A stretch of DNA of 64,000 nucleotides from Simmondsia chinensis (GCA_018398585.1 JAGTTD010000015.1:29841478-29905477), one strand, 5' to 3'. Counted from the stretch's first letter, positions 20,138 through 32,525 are shown. Translations and numbers: made by a program. Notes: generated by a model not told the origin, from the letters alone.

Positions 20138-21490
20138 ACTAATCAAATATACTAATAATATTTTAATACATTTAATCTTTGTTGAATTATATTCTAGATT
20201 CTCTATATTTTGAACTGGAACTCACATAATTCGTACGCTACATAAAATTAATGGTAAATCATATTAAATTGCTTTCAGATTCGATCATTTTATTTTTTAA
20301 TTCATTCATTAAAGTAAAATAATATTTTAGCCGAAAAACACGTTGTTGGATAGCCGACCCAAACAAGACCAAGGACTAGCACATATAATGGCTCAGACTA
20401 GTATGTCGAACAAGACTAGCTTTTTCAATCAATGATCGAATGGAATTGATTGCTCAATCTCAATATTTGGAACAAATCGATCTTTGGTCAAATCCAGTCC
20501 AAAGCCGAAAAAACGACGATCAAACCAAAGATTGATCTAACTCCAAAAATAATGTAAAATCATAGGAAAATTACATCAAAAATTGATTATTAAAAAAGAC
20601 GACATCTCTCTTTCTTAATGCACTGCTTTCATAAAAGATTGAATGACCACAAAGAGTTCCAAATGATTGAGCTGACAATTTTTTCCAAGAAAACCAATTA
20701 CGATCAATAGTTTTAAAATTGATACAATACCGGTTCAATCGGTCTTGTGTTATGTTTAAGCACTCTTGTTTAATTTGATCCAGTCTTCAGCCTTTTAAGC
20801 GCTCAAGCCGAGCCTAATGTTGTCAAGTTGAGCCAAATGTCATTTGAGTCGAGCTAATGATGCAATTTGTAACGGCCAAATCACGTCAGACGCAAGTGAC
20901 CTAATCAAAACCGCTCGACTGAATTCAAATCCACTCGTGACTTGACCATTAATAACTTTGCCAACAATTTAGCACCACTTTCACTCTAGGACTAAACTAA
21001 CAAGATGTAAATCATATAAAGTCGAAATTACTATAACAAAGACTAAGCTAACACGAAAAATAAAATACAGAAACCTATAACATAAATACCAAAAAAAAAA
21101 AATCACCGTTCATTATTTGAACATAAAGTTAGCAATATGCCAAACCTGGGGTCACGGGTTCGAGAAGCTTTGTGACCTACGACCTTACCAACATAAAAAG
21201 AAAATATCAACAACGATACGAAAAAAATTTAGTTGACATAATAACTGATACAGTCTCAAAACGAGAAAAAAAAAAGTGACAATATAAAGCTTCAAATTCA
21301 TGTTATTTTTCTTATTCTTTTTTCAAAATATATCACCTCTCTACCATAATCGAATACAAGATACACTATGGATCTTTTCATCCCTTTTCTCAAACATAAT
21401 GTCCGTACAGCACAGATAAAGAGCTATTCGGTAACTCAATCCAATAAAGTGCATCCACAAAGATGCAAAGAAAAACATGCTTACCTCCAA
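20135..21490. other. Intergenic, no gene seen
   Basis: Only short hints: 'aacctggggtcacgggttcgag' words near 21145-21165 carry a tRNA box B-like sequence, possibly a SINE remnant. Nothing else. Confidence 0.4.
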
Positions 21491-21494
21491 ACTC

Positions 21495-22030
21495 GCTTTT
21501 CATTTACACTGTTAGTCCCTAATATTTGTAAGCTCGTCCAAATTTGGTCCCTCATTTGTTTTGTTTAAAAGGATCCTTAATGTTCTTGTTCTTGCTTAAA
21601 ATAGTCTCTTCACGTGTTATTTTGTGACAAAATAACTCTGTCATCTTCCAAGTTTTACCCAATGTTGTCAGCAGACAGGGAATCAATTTTGTCACAAAAT
21701 AAAACATACATAACTATTTTAAACAAGAAAAAAAAGTAATAGACACATTTTAACAAACTTGTAAAATCAATAATTTTATAAGTTCGTCCAAATTGATCGT
21801 TTATCTTCTCCGATGTTTTAAACAACTTACACGTTTTATTTTAAGACAAATCAGCCCTTCATCTTTTAATTTTTACCTAGTGTCGTTACTAGATAAGAGA
21901 TCGATTTCGTCACAAAATAGAACATATGTAACTATTTTAAATAAGAAAAAGGAATGGATCAATTTAAACACAATTATAAACATTAGAGACTATTTTAAAC
22001 AAGGGGAAAAATGACGAACCAATTTGAATG
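21495..22030. repeat. Inverted-repeat elements (GTCCCTAATATTT type), pair
   Basis: 'gttagtccctaatatttg', 'ccaaatttggtccctc' and reversed counterparts such as 'aattttgtcacaaaataaaa' and 'aatttaaacaca'. The same kind as 5690-6265. Ends within 100 bp of the INDH stop codon. Confidence 0.5.
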
Positions 22031-22119
22031 AACTTACAAACATTAAAGACCGATACAGAGCAAAATATGACATTCCCAAAATCAAATCCGAATGGGACCC
22101 GTTTAACATGAACTTTGCA

Positions 22120-25100
22120 TCAAAGCGAAATCTTGGGGCGAAACTGTTGCTTTGCAATGTGTTCGAGTCGAGTAAGTACCTTCCGAGCCACGTCAGCGTA
22201 CACAATGGCAGTATGAGAATCAGGCGCGGATATTACTACAGGGACGCCCTCGTCGGAGCCACTTCTAATGTTCACTTCCAGTGGTATCTGCAACAAGAAA
22301 CATGGTAGAAGCCAAGTATTTAGTGTACCAGTCGAAGCCGCTCTCCTGATAACAATGAACATAGTTACTTCGACGTCAAATTCAGGGTTATTCACGCTAG
22401 GGATGTATCAGGCTCGAGGCTCAGCTTTTCAGCAGCTAGCCCGGCTCAGGTCTGGTTAGAAGCTTGCCGAGTTTGCAAACTTCAAGTCAGAGCGGAGCTT
22501 GGCCCGACACAATGAGCTCGAACCAAGCTTGAGATTCATTTAAGCTCAATAGGGAAGAATGTAAAGGACATATTCAAAAGTTGCTAAAATATTCTTAGTG
22601 CATCGAAAAGAGTATTCGGGTCGGACTACGCATTATGCCGAAGCGAATTTATCACTTAGGTACCTTTATATTTAGATATTTATCACCTAGTACCTCCAGC
22701 TGGAGCCTAGTGAATTTTCAACAAATCAGCCAATTTTCACCCAAAATGCCGATGAAGTACATGATTACTGCAACATAAATGAGCTATGTCTCTGCAAAAT
22801 TATGAGAAAGATCACTAAAATCTGTCAAAAGATACTCATATTTTACCGAAATAATGTATCATATCAGCAATTTTCAACCAAAAGATCATCAAATTATGAT
22901 AGAGGACACCTATATGTTGTTCAAGTATTGTTCAAGGTCAACAATTTTCAATGAAAATCCATTGAATTTTTGCAAAGTATACCTGATTAATAAAAATCTT
23001 AAACATAGGGTAACTGAGCAACAAATTTTTTAAACCTCGGGTTATCGCATTATATAAATTAAAAATGTCAAAAACAATTAGATGATAAATGCTCAAATCT
23101 CATGACACCAAGGTGATAAATTCCCTATGTCAAACTATAAACACATAAATCATATATTTTCAAACGGAAACAAAAATGGTGCATCGCACGGGCAAAATCT
23201 AGTGCATTGCAAAGAAGAGTCGAGTCACTTACGCCACCGAGATATTCGAGTGACATGTCATCAGCTGTCCTCTGCGCTCCGCCTTCGCCGAAGATGTGTG
23301 AAGGTTCACCGCAATGAGGACACTTAAAGCAGCTCATATTTTCTATGATGCCCAAAATCTGCATAATTCACCACAAAACCATTTTGAATTTTAGTGATCA
23401 GAACCAGGGCACCAATTCTACCTTTATTTCTTTATTTTCTGGGTTATTTACGCCCAAGTGTTCTTGTAAGTTGCACGTTGTGTCAATTTAGTCATTTTAC
23501 TTATTTCTACCAATTTAGTCATTGTGTCATAGCGCCTCTAGGTTTGTATGTTTGTTGCTCTTGCCTATTTGCATGCTTGCGCGTCTGTCTAGTATTGCTA
23601 TATTTAACTTGACTTTGACTTGATTTTATAATTATTTTCATTATAGTTATAATTATTGTCTTGTTCTTACTTTTTTAGGACAGGGAGCCCTCGGACATAG
23701 CCTCCCTACAGGGTGGCATCCTGTAGGGATAAAGCTGCGTAAATTTTACACTCCCTAGAGCCTGCCTTGGAGGAAACCTTTCAGATATTGGGTTTGTCGT
23801 TGTTGTTGTACTTTTAACTGTATCAATTTAGTCGCAGTAAAATTTATACCGTGTCAATTTAATCCTAAGGTGAAATTGAAGTTAAATCGAGGGAGGATGC
23901 CTTGCGGCAGATGTGTGGACACACAAGGAAGGATATGCTCAAAAATGACATAATAAGAAGCAAATTGGGGCCCCGATAAAGGATAAATTGAGGGAGCAAT
24001 GTTTGCAATGGTTTGGGCATATTAGGAGGAGACCGACCATTGCCCCTGTCAGGAGATATGAACAATTCTATTCTACGCTCGGGAAGAGAGGGAGAGGCAG
24101 GCCAAAGAAGAGATAGATGGAGACAATTCAACACGACCTCACTCACCTAAACCTAAATGAGATGACCTTAGACAAGGCTGAGTGGAGAGCTAGCATAGGT
24201 GTAACCAATGTAACGGTTTAGAATAGCAGAGCGTATCTAGGCTAGGCTTAGCGGCCCTAGGCTTTTTTTTGTCGCGCTACTTGTTGCTTTATCACCTTAC
24301 TACGTATTGCTCTATGGCTTTATTCATTATTGTTGCTTTATGTTCTCTTTATGCTATTGCTATTGCTATCACTATATGCTTACAGGTTTCAGGTTGGGGG
24401 TGCTCGAACATAGCCTCTCTTTGGGGTGGCACCCTGGAGGGATAAGGCTGCGTACATCTCACTCCCCAAGACCCTACATTAGCGGAAGCCTTTGAGGCAC
24501 TGGCTTTGTGGTGGTGGTGGTTGGTGAAATTGAATTTAAAGGTCATGTTTGTATTGGTTTCTATTAGCAATTTTTAATGTTTGGGACATAGAAAAATCAA
24601 GTTTTGAAAACAGTTTTTTCTTGTTTTAGTTTTTTGTTTTCAAATTTTGCTCAAACTAGAAAAAAAATTGAAAACTAGAAAGAAAAATCATTACTAGAAT
24701 ATGCTTTTAATTTCTAAGAAACCAAAAACTCTGAACTAAAAACAACGCCAAACAAGTACTAAGTTAGTGACGTAATTTAACAGTCTGGTCATGTCAAATA
24801 CAAGTGACACAATATAAACGCACCCGTGACTCAGCCATTAAAAATTCCACCACCAATGTAATGCTAATTTAACTATAGGACGAGCAAACAAACAACAAAC
24901 AACAACAAATCGAGTGCCTCAAAAGCTTCTGCCAAAGGCAGGGTCCCGCACCGGGGGGGGGGGGGGGGGGTTTACCCCTCTAGGGTACTACTCTAAAGGG
25001 AAGTTGTGTCCAAGGACCCCCAAACTGAACAGCAAAACAATAGCAGCACATAGAGAGCCTAAAGCAAAAAGCAGTACACCGCACGAGCAGTAAGCAACAA

Positions 25101-28100
25101 GTAACAAGCACCAAGCTTATTACAGGACTGAATCGACATAATGTAAATTGTACAAGGGTTAGATTGACAACATTAAAAGTAAAAGAAGTACTTCACTGAC
25201 ACAGTAGATAAAGCACATGAACTTATGACGTAAATAACACCTATGTTGGGAAAGGCAACAAAATATTAAGACATTAAAGATTAGGCGTCGATTGACTAAA
25301 AACAAGGTAGAAAGACCAACGAAAATGCCTATTTCACCGAATCTTCCCACAAATAACATACGAAATGACCCAACAAACATTTTATCTGCAAGCATCTATA
25401 CACAGGTATGAAATCGCCATAAGATTTTGAGCAGACTATTATATGATTAGCCATTATGTAATGATACTCTATGTAATGGGCTTCATACTGTATTTATATT
25501 GTATTTTATTCATTAAAACATATTGATAATTATACCTAAAGGTTAAAAACTATCAAAGAGAGATAAAAATTAATAATTGTACGGATATCCATCTAAATTG
25601 TTTGATCTGATTCCATTATATTAGGTCCGGTCCAGTTATATTACTTCAAATATGAATACGAACATGATTATATATGAAAATATGCATACTGGAACGTCAA
25701 CTTTAGAGAACATTTGGGCTCCTCTTCGAGCATCCATTAATGCAATATCTTGAGGAGTGGAAACAATTACTGCACCTACAAATACGACAAAAAGAAAATC
25801 AAAATTCTAAAATGATCCTCATGCTAGGAGACGAGTTCAAGCAAATCCTAAATTGGATATCAAATATTCAATCGATCATACGAGGTGGAGGGTCATATAT
25901 AGATGTAATGAAGGCGGCAAAAATACTTCATATCGAGCATATCTCTGGAAAAAGAATCAAGAAGAACATAATGTTTATTATATATACAAGGACAATATGG
26001 TTTGGAAAATGACCAAAAACGGCAAATGTGTTTTGAAAAAGGATCAAGAAGGGGATCAGCTACACCATAGGTGACTAGATTGATGATGTGGTAATTGGAA
26101 ATATACTGCAAAGGATGACGTGGCAACTATTAATCAAATCAATATCCTTCATGCCCTTTTTCCAAAACATATTGCCCTTCTTGACCTTTTCCCAAAAACT
26201 ATTGCCCTCCTTGATACTTTTCCTGAACAATATACCACTTTGACGTATTTTCGCAAAACAAAATGTAGTTTGGAAGCCAAAAATGATAATGGGGATGGAA
26301 ATTTCCTTTATCCTCGATTTATATCCTTTATTGATTTATATCCTTTAAGGGCAAATTATAAGCATGAAAACAAATAAAGCCGTTACATATATATTTTGGC
26401 AATTACATGATCAGCTGTTACCTAATAATACTTTTGTAATAGCCACCAAAACACATATATTGAGCTTTATTTATAGGTGCATTTACCTATTGAAAACTAT
26501 CAAAGACTATATATTGACGATTGTATATCTATTCTCTCACAACAATAACAACAAACCCAGTGCCTCAAGGGCTCCCGCACATGCAGGGTTGGGGGGAGTG
26601 GGATGTATGCAGCCTTACCCCCTCGGTTGCTACCCTAAAGGGAGGCTGTGTCAGAGGTATATCTTCTCTCAAATTTTTGCAATCAAGAGTTTGATAGCAA
26701 CCATGACCCATTATCTAATGTCACCGACACCACGAACTGCAATTTGATTATGGGCTACCTGATAATTGAAGCCGCTGAGAAATAGTCAACTGCGCATCCC
26801 CCGTTCCAGGTGGCATGTCGACCACGAGAATGTCAAGTTTTCCCCAGTCAACCCCTTTGGCCATTTTCTCCAGTGCACTCATTACCTGCAAAAGAACATG
26901 TTAGCCCAAGATTAAACGAAAAGGATATCTGCATCAAGCGTTATACTATACAAGCATCATATCGCCTAAAGCAAAAATGAAAATAGAAAATCTTACAAGG
27001 GTAATATGCTCCAAAAAAAAAATAAACATTTACTATACACATAGCAAAGGCAACAACTCTGAAAAATGAACAGAAGGCTAACATGTTTGGAATAAGAGTA
27101 TGTTTTGGAGATTTATGCTGACCTTTCTTGTTCTTTTTTCACCTCAAAACATGTTAACAGGGGTGTAATATCACTGGGCTCAAGGCCTGTCTCATTTACA
27201 TTTAGCTTGACATGGAATCTTCAAGCTTGAGCTCAGCTTGGCTCGTCATAGACTCGGGTTTGGCTTGGCTCAGCTCAATCAACCTCGAATCTAGCTCGGC
27301 AAGGTCCGAGCAAAGCTCGCCTTATTTAGGCTCGTTTTGCCTCGTTCGAGTTCGATTTTGTCTCATTTAGGCTAAACTTGGCTTGATCGGGCACAATTAG
27401 CCAAGTAAATTGTGTTAAGATAGGCTTAGTTCGACTCATTTAGGCTCACAATCTTCACTTAGCTCGGGCTCGGCTCATTAAGCTAAACAAGCCATCTCGG
27501 CTTGGCTAGAGCTTGAAACAAGTCAAGCCTTTCGAGCCCTCATGAGCCTGTTTCGCTCATTACACCCCTACATGGTACCTTATTCTTTTTCCTCCTTTTC
27601 TCAAACATAATTCAGGGTTGCCAATCACCAAAATAAGTATACATACCATAGGACCTCTCCACACAATTGGGGCATCCTTCTCAACGAGAAATCCCATTGA
27701 CATACACTTGACAGCATAGTTTTCCTTTGGAATCATCTTCATATCTGCATAGGATAAGAACTTATTGCTACGTCGATGAGGTTGACTCTAAACATTGGAA
27801 GAGAAAAGGATGCAAAAACATCTGGCATTCAATCTGCTTTCAAAGTAGTTAACTTACAACATTCCATGGAAAGGGTTTTGTTTGATACAAGGAATCCTTG
27901 AGGTAATGGAAAAATTGAAAAATGACATACACTGATGTAGCACGGAAGAAGAGATTTAATGATTATAGAAGGTATTTTTTATTAGATTTTGTTAAACTAT
28001 TTGATGGAATTAATATAATATATCTTTTTTAGCGAATAGGATATCTATTTTATCTTTATTTTAGTTAATAGGATATTTTGTTATTTTTATCTTAGATAAG

Positions 28101-31100
28101 TAGTTTCCTAATTAACTTAGTATTTAGTCATCCAATAGGGATTAGTTTTTGCCTAAAATATAGCTTTGTAAATCATTACGTTTAGTTTTGAAGAAATGAG
28201 ATTCAGTTTAGTTTTTCAAGAAGTAAGCTGTGCTACATCAACTAGTTTGAAAGATACAACCAAGCAAGTTGTAAAGACACTTGGACCTGGTGCCTGCTAA
28301 AACATCAGGTTTGAGGTTCAATTACTACCATTAAGTACAAATAATTTCTCCAGGCTTGGACATAGGAAAATGCTTATATGAGCATCGCCGAGCAACCGAG
28401 AGGATATACTCAAGGTGCAGTTAAACTGGCTTGGACACCCCAGATACAAAAAACATTTAGAAATAGAAACAGCCTGTGTCGGTTAAAACAAGTTGGGCAT
28501 TCCATAGATGTGTATGAAAAAAGCCAACAATAGAAGGATACAAAAATAACAACAAACAACCTAGTGGCACAAGGCTTCCACCAAGCAATAGAAGCATAGA
28601 ACATCAAATTAAAAAAAGGTCACTTAGGGATCAATACATAGATAAATCTCCACAAAGTCTAAAGAAAAAAAACATTGGCGCGAACAAAAAGCACCACCTT
28701 TACTCACATCTGGCTTTCCATGAAGCTTCATCATGGTGGGGATGGAAGGACCATAAACATCGGCATCAAGCAAGCCAACCTTAAGTTGACATCTATTAGC
28801 GAGGGCAACTGCCAAATTTACTGCAAATACATGAAAAGCACATCAATGGGAGAAGAAAGAAGGTGTTAGCTAACTCACCTCGTAAAGTCTTTAGCAGGTG
28901 GTGCCCAAGACCGAGAATTGAATCCCAAATTCATCATATGGGGAGAGGGTTTAAAAGGGATTTGGGGAGGGATGCCCCCTTGTGCAACCGATGAAGCTTT
29001 CTTACTATTGTAAAAGAGACCTTGCCATTAGTTATTCCTAGGCTAAACAATTTCGAGGTAAGTAAGAAGGCTCAAAAACCTATTGTCCTATAGCCTCTGC
29101 AGTGTGTTCTTACAACCATTGTTAAGTACAGTACAACAACAATACAATGCCTCAAAGAGGTTCCCACCAAGACAGGGTCCAAGGTGGGTAACATATATGC
29201 AGTGTTACCCCTGTAGGGTGTTAGGTTGTTTTTGAAGGACTCCTAACTCTAAAAAAAACCCTAGTCAAGTCAAAAGAAAACTGAAATTCAAAAATTCATA
29301 AAACAGAATGATACGAACCAAATCAATCCAACCAATTAATCCCAAAGATCAACAATCAAACATTTAATCCACTCCAAATAATAGAATCTGTAAAGTATAT
29401 TTTATATATTCAATATAACTGTAGAGTATATGAAGATTTACGAGTATAAGATATGATTTGTATAATAAGAGGAAAGGGATGGGGAAGCTAGAGAGAGACG
29501 GGGAGAGAAGCTTAACACGTTTTCTACACTCCTCCACATAGGTGATCACAAAAATCAGAAACCGTAAAAACTGAACCGAAACTGAGAAAATTGAACCGAA
29601 AATTTTGGTTATTGAGCTAGAAAAAGCGGTTCGGTTACCAAATAGGTAAAAATCCGGTAAATTTGGGCAGTTACAATTCGTGGGTTTCACTAAATTGGTT
29701 AACCGATTAAACCGATTATTATGCTTATGAGAGCATTATGATTGTGCATTACAAGCTATAGCCTAATGGATTAGCACTCATACTTGGTTTTACCATCATG
29801 AGGTTGATTCCATCCACTTGTAATTTTTTACCTAAATCCTCATTTCCTCTTTTCTTACTCCACGCCTTAATTTCTTTTTGGTTAAATTAATTTAAAAAGC
29901 TTCCATTATCATACCGAACCCCAAGCACCATTTGATATTTCGGACATTAGAAATTTTATTTAGTTCACTGTCTTTTGGAGCACATCAAAGTAGCAAATTT
30001 TAGAGCTTAATGGGTGAAAAATTACTTCAATTTCTTTTTCAATAAGTGGTTAACTGATTAACCGATAACGAAAATCCTGATTAACCGATTTTTAAACGGG
30101 CAGTAATGGTTATTGAAGTTTCATTAATTTCTTAAATGGTTACCAAACCGATATGATAAACAGTACAGCTAATAGATAATGAACACCAAGGCCCCTATTC
30201 GTAGGGTTAGGGAAGGGGTATAGTTGAAACAAAGGATTTAACCCATTTATTCATACCTAAACTATTACTAACTTAACTATTACATTTTGGATTGTATCAC
30301 ACAAACTAAAAAAAAAGGGGGCAAAATATAGTAAGACCCCCTGAACTTTGCAATTAATCACAACACACCCTCTGTACTTTTAATTTTGAAAAATAGCCCC
30401 TTAAACTTTGCAATTAAACACAATACACCCCTTGCACTTTCAATTTTATGACAAAATATAGGAAGACCCCCTGAACTTTGCAATTAATCACAATACATCT
30501 CCTATACTTTTAATTTTGAAAAAAAGCCTCCTAAACTTTGCAATTAAATACAACACACTCCCTGCACTTTCAATTTTAAAAAATAACCCCCTGAACTTTG
30601 CAAATTAACACAATACACCCCCTGCACTTTCAATTTTATAAAATAGGCCCCTGAACTTTGTTATTACACACAACTCACCCCCCGGACTTTGTCAATAAAC
30701 ATAGCATACCACTTAGACATTTACAAATTTCAAAATAAAAAAGTATGCAATTAAAAATTTTGAAAGATTTTATTTTGGAAAAAGTATGAAAAATATAATA
30801 ATAATTTTAAAAAAAATATTTTTTTAGCATTTATTTTCACATTTTAATTTTGTTTAATTTTTTAATTTAAAATTTTTAATCTAATTCTAGAATTTATTTT
30901 TTCAAAAATTATTATAGTTTTTCTTATAGTATTTTTTATAGAAATTAAAAAAATATTTTAATATCATCTAAATTTATAATATTTTTACTATATTAATTAA
31001 AACAATTATTTTTTGTAAATATTAAAAAATCTTCTTATTTTTTATCTTCAAATATAAAGCCCATACCTTTTATCTAAAAATATAATTTCCTATCTTTTAT

Positions 31101-31867
31101 ATAAAACTAAAAAAATCTTTTTTTTTTTAATTTGATACAAAGCTCTTATTTTTTATCTAAAAACTTAAATTCCTATATTTTGTATAAAACTAAAAAATCC
31201 CTTATTTTTAATTTGATAGAATTTTTTTATTTTAAATTTATTATTCTAATTTTTATTAAAGTTAAAAAATATTATTATATTTTTTCAGAATTTTTCCAAT
31301 TTTTTTTCATAATTTGTTTTAAATTTTTAATATTCATATATTTTTTAAATTTTAAATTTATTAATGTCCAAGGGATAAGTTATATTTAATAATAAAGTTC
31401 GGGGTTGAGTTGTGTGTAATAACAAAGCTTAAGAGGTTATTTTATTAAATTAAAAATACAGGAGGTATGTTGTGATTAATTGTAAAGTTTGGGGGGGTCT
31501 TACTATATTTTGTCCAAAAAAAAAAATCGATACTTTGATCGACGCAGAGAGAGATTACCGGCGGTGGTGGACTTGCCGACGCCGCCTTTACCAGAAGCAA
31601 CCGCGATGATGTCTCTAACTCCATCAATCTCAAGTCCTTTGCTCTTCTCCCTCGCTGCAACTGCAAATCCCCTAATCCCTCCGAATTTCTGCATCACACA
31701 ATCCGAATCATATCATATCTATCTATATAGATAGAGAGAGAGAGAGAGAGATTCAAAAATCAAGAGCAGAAATCGAAAATCTGAAGCAAAAAGGCGTCAA
31801 TTTGAAACGACGGGCTAGGGTTTCTTACCAAGTAGGTGAAGGCGCGGTTTCTCAACGAGCTCTTCAT
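22120..31867 (-). CDS. INDH: INDH/NUBPL-type mitochondrial P-loop Fe-S protein, eight exons
   Basis: Member of the Mrp/NBP35 P-loop ATPases; the family protein delivers Fe-S clusters for assembly of respiratory complex I in mitochondria. Coding exons (minus): 31829-31867, 31559-31688, 28698-28820, 27647-27744, 26759-26885, 25690-25775, 23233-23358, 22120-22287. Joined: 897 nt, 298 residues, all GT..AG, phases consistent; from memory the Arabidopsis protein is about 313. The N-terminus [10 protein letters not shown] is basic, fitting a mitochondrial presequence. Walker motif GKGGVGKST is at 46-54, then [10 protein letters not shown] (73-82), [23 protein letters not shown] (151-160) and the Fe-S motif C214-P-H-C217 in [11 protein letters not shown]. 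The C-terminal part is GSDEGVPVV. Exon 3 must end at AAAG|GTGGTG rather than the nearer GTGAGT to keep frame with exon 4. Introns are hosts to many elements. Confidence 0.95.
22398..22560. mobile_element. hAT-type MITE, left end only
   Basis: Starts TAGGGATGTATCAGGCTCGA and continues with agctc/gagct words, but breaks off near 22560 without a right end. It lies in INDH intron 7, 110 bp upstream of exon 8. Confidence 0.6.
22640..23110. repeat. Dispersed TATCACTTAG-type repeat, copy 3
   Basis: 'ttatcacttaggtacc', 'gtgaattttcaacaaatcag', 'gtacatgattactgcaac', 'gatgataaatgctcaaatc'. In INDH intron 7. Confidence 0.6.
23530..23808 (+). mobile_element. LINE 3' UTR with shared tail and (TTG)n
   Basis: 'tagcgcctctaggtttgtat' resembles the LINE 3' UTR at 24230, followed by 'ggagccctcggacatagcct', 'gataaagctgcgtaaatt' and 'attgggtttgtcgttgttgt'. 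A 5'-truncated insertion in INDH intron 6. Confidence 0.7.
23881..24522 (+). mobile_element. 5'-truncated RTE-like LINE with 12-bp duplication
   Basis: The 12-bp direct repeat GGTGAAATTGAA at 23869-23880 and 24523-24534 frames the element. Its 5' part encodes, with stops and shifts, the C-terminal RT region (text like [17 protein letters not shown] and RGRGRPKKR). It then runs through a 3' UTR into the shared tail ('catagcctctctttggggtg', 'ataaggctgcgtacatctca') and ends in (GTG)n, a derivative of (TTG)n. Confidence 0.82.
24540..24775. repeat. MITE-like element of the 12292 type
   Basis: 'tttgtattggtttctattag' at the left, 'aaacaacgccaaacaagtac' at the right, with 'aaccaaaaact' words, as at 12292-12530. 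Ends imperfect. Confidence 0.45.
24888..25105 (-). mobile_element. LINE 3' end, minus strand, with an 18-G run
   Basis: (CAA)n at the left, then 'cgagtgcctcaaaagcttct', an unbroken run of 18 G at 24953-24970 where other copies have a short C/G stretch, then 'gaagttgtgtccaaggaccc' and LINE 3' UTR text ('gcagcacatagagagcct', 'cagtaagcaacaagtaaca'). Confidence 0.7.
25106..25689. other. INDH intron 6, remaining part
   Basis: No ORF or element with clear ends. Exon 6 follows at 25690-25775. Confidence 0.4.
25776..26536. other. INDH intron 5, left part
   Basis: Contains a short direct repetition around 26145-26235 ('attgcccttcttgacctttt', 'attgccctccttgatacttt'). The open frames here carry no recognised motif. 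Confidence 0.4.
26540..26657 (-). mobile_element. SINE/LINE tail with target duplication
   Basis: CAA-rich left end, 'cccagtgcctcaagggctcc', 'gatgtatgcagccttacccc', 'aaagggaggctgtgtcagag'. Flanks TATATCTATTCTCTCA (26524-26539) and TATATCTTCTCTCA (26658-26671) are an imperfect duplication. Confidence 0.75.
27158..27570. mobile_element. hAT-type MITE in INDH intron 4
   Basis: Starts CAGGGGTGTAATATCACTGG, ends CGCTCATTACACCCCTA. Flanking 8-mers CATGTTAA (27150-27157) and CATGGTAC (27571-27578) match at 6 of 8. 413 bp. Confidence 0.8.
27935..28243. mobile_element. Probable solo LTR in INDH intron 3
   Basis: Begins TGATGTAGCACGG and ends GTGCTACATCA: inverted 11-bp termini starting TG and ending CA, about 300 bp apart. 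The inner text 'aatagggattagtttttgcc' precedes a leader-like region. No flanking 5-bp repeat is clear. Confidence 0.5.
28870..29010 (-). mobile_element. tRNA-like SINE remnant
   Basis: On the minus strand 'gggattcaattctcggtctt' resembles a box B context, preceded by 'catccctccccaaatccct'. No TSD. In INDH intron 2. Confidence 0.4.
29134..29252 (-). mobile_element. SINE/LINE 3' tail
   Basis: 'acaacaacaatacaatgcct', 'gaggttcccaccaagacagg', 'atatgcagtgttacccctgt', 'ggttgtttttgaaggactcc': a degenerate minus-strand copy of the shared tail. Confidence 0.65.
29253..30318. other. INDH intron 2, unassigned part
   Basis: Holds a possible tRNA-derived SINE at 29745-29830 ('tagcctaatggattagcact', 'gaggttgattcca') and 'aaccgattaaccgat' words near 29695-30110. 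No gene. Confidence 0.4.
30319..31515. mobile_element. Long-TIR element with internal tandem subrepeats, INDH intron 2
   Basis: Left end GGGCAAAATATAGTAAGACC, right end CTTACTATATTTTGTCC. The inverted arms run for over 150 bp. The left arm is made of about six ~55-bp units of the pattern 'ccccctgaactttgcaatta', 'cacaatacaccccctgcact'. The centre is extremely AT-rich. Flanks are A-runs, so a duplication cannot be judged. The right end is about 43 bp from the exon 2 donor. Confidence 0.75.
31732..31750. repeat. (GA)n microsatellite in INDH intron 1
   Basis: gatagagagagagagagag-type run within the short first intron. A telo-box-like AAACCCTAG word lies near 31815-31824, just after the exon 1 donor. 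Confidence 0.8.
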
Positions 31868-32110
31868 CTGAGTTTCTTGATGAGAGAGAAGGAGGGTGCT
31901 GGGACCGACTAGTAGTTATTTATGTCGTTGGCAAGACTGATAAATGTGTCGTGTTATATCGTATTTTTGTCGTGTTCATATATGTATTATGTGAGAGATT
32001 TTAGAAATGGTGTCAACCGGAACCTGTTCCTTTTATTATATAGGTATTTTTTCGTTAAATGTTAGTTTGTCAACTTAAAAATATATCAATAATACATTTA
32101 ACAATTTTTT
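31868..32110 (-). promoter_or_regulatory. INDH upstream region
   Basis: A pyrimidine-rich leader (minus strand 'accctccttctctctcatca') precedes the ATG at 31865-31867. No clear TATA box. Words like 'gtgtcgtgttatatcg' near 31945 resemble a hAT-type GTCGTGTT repeat. Confidence 0.4.
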
Positions 32111-32119
32111 TTAATAATT

Positions 32120-32525
32120 AGCGAGGAGAAACTTGCGAACAAAAGCCGACACCTCAAATAAGAGACCCGAAGAGAACATACAAAGTGTGAGAGAAAAGAG
32201 AAATAACAACGAAGCCTGCAAAAAAAAGACAAGCACAACCCCCAAAACTACATCCAAAAAGCCCAAAGAAAACACGACAGAACAAGAGAAAAGAGACCCG
32301 AAGAAAAACAACCTCCAACCCCCAGCAACAGACACGGAAAAAAAAAACAACCACCACTCACGAGCAACTTGAGATACACCAAGAGCGCCCCACCAAAGAA
32401 GATACCCAAAACGAATGCCAAGGGAAAGGACCTCAACCAAACCTTGACAGACTGCAACGAAACCAAAATGAAAGCACTCGGACAGACACTTAACGGTTCA
32501 TACTAGTAATAAATATATGGCATAT
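32120..32525 (-). repeat. Purine-rich segment, possibly LINE 3' UTR
   Basis: An A/C/G-rich plus strand, i.e. T/G-rich on the minus strand ('ggttggaggttgtttttctt'), without protein motif; its open frames on both strands are compositional. Its right end forms one arm of the inverted repeat at 32442-32612. Similar composition at 47340-47580. Confidence 0.4.

Noticed and set aside
25740..26074. Possible extra exon or gene in INDH intron 5 (ORFs of 73-90 codons)
   Set aside because: No recognised motif, and INDH is complete without it; the part at 25740-25775 is real exon 6 on the other strand.
28698..28715. Use of the GTGAGT donor inside INDH exon 3
   Set aside because: It is the better consensus, but joining it to exon 4 gives an immediate stop; AAAG|GTGGTG keeps the conserved frame.
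30330..30700. CRISPR-like regular repeats
   Set aside because: The units are degenerate ~55-bp subrepeats of an inverted arm in a plant intron, without distinct spacers.
32111..32466. Overlapping Lys/Thr-rich and Phe/Leu-rich ORFs
   Set aside because: Products of purine/pyrimidine strand asymmetry; no domain, start context or splice support.
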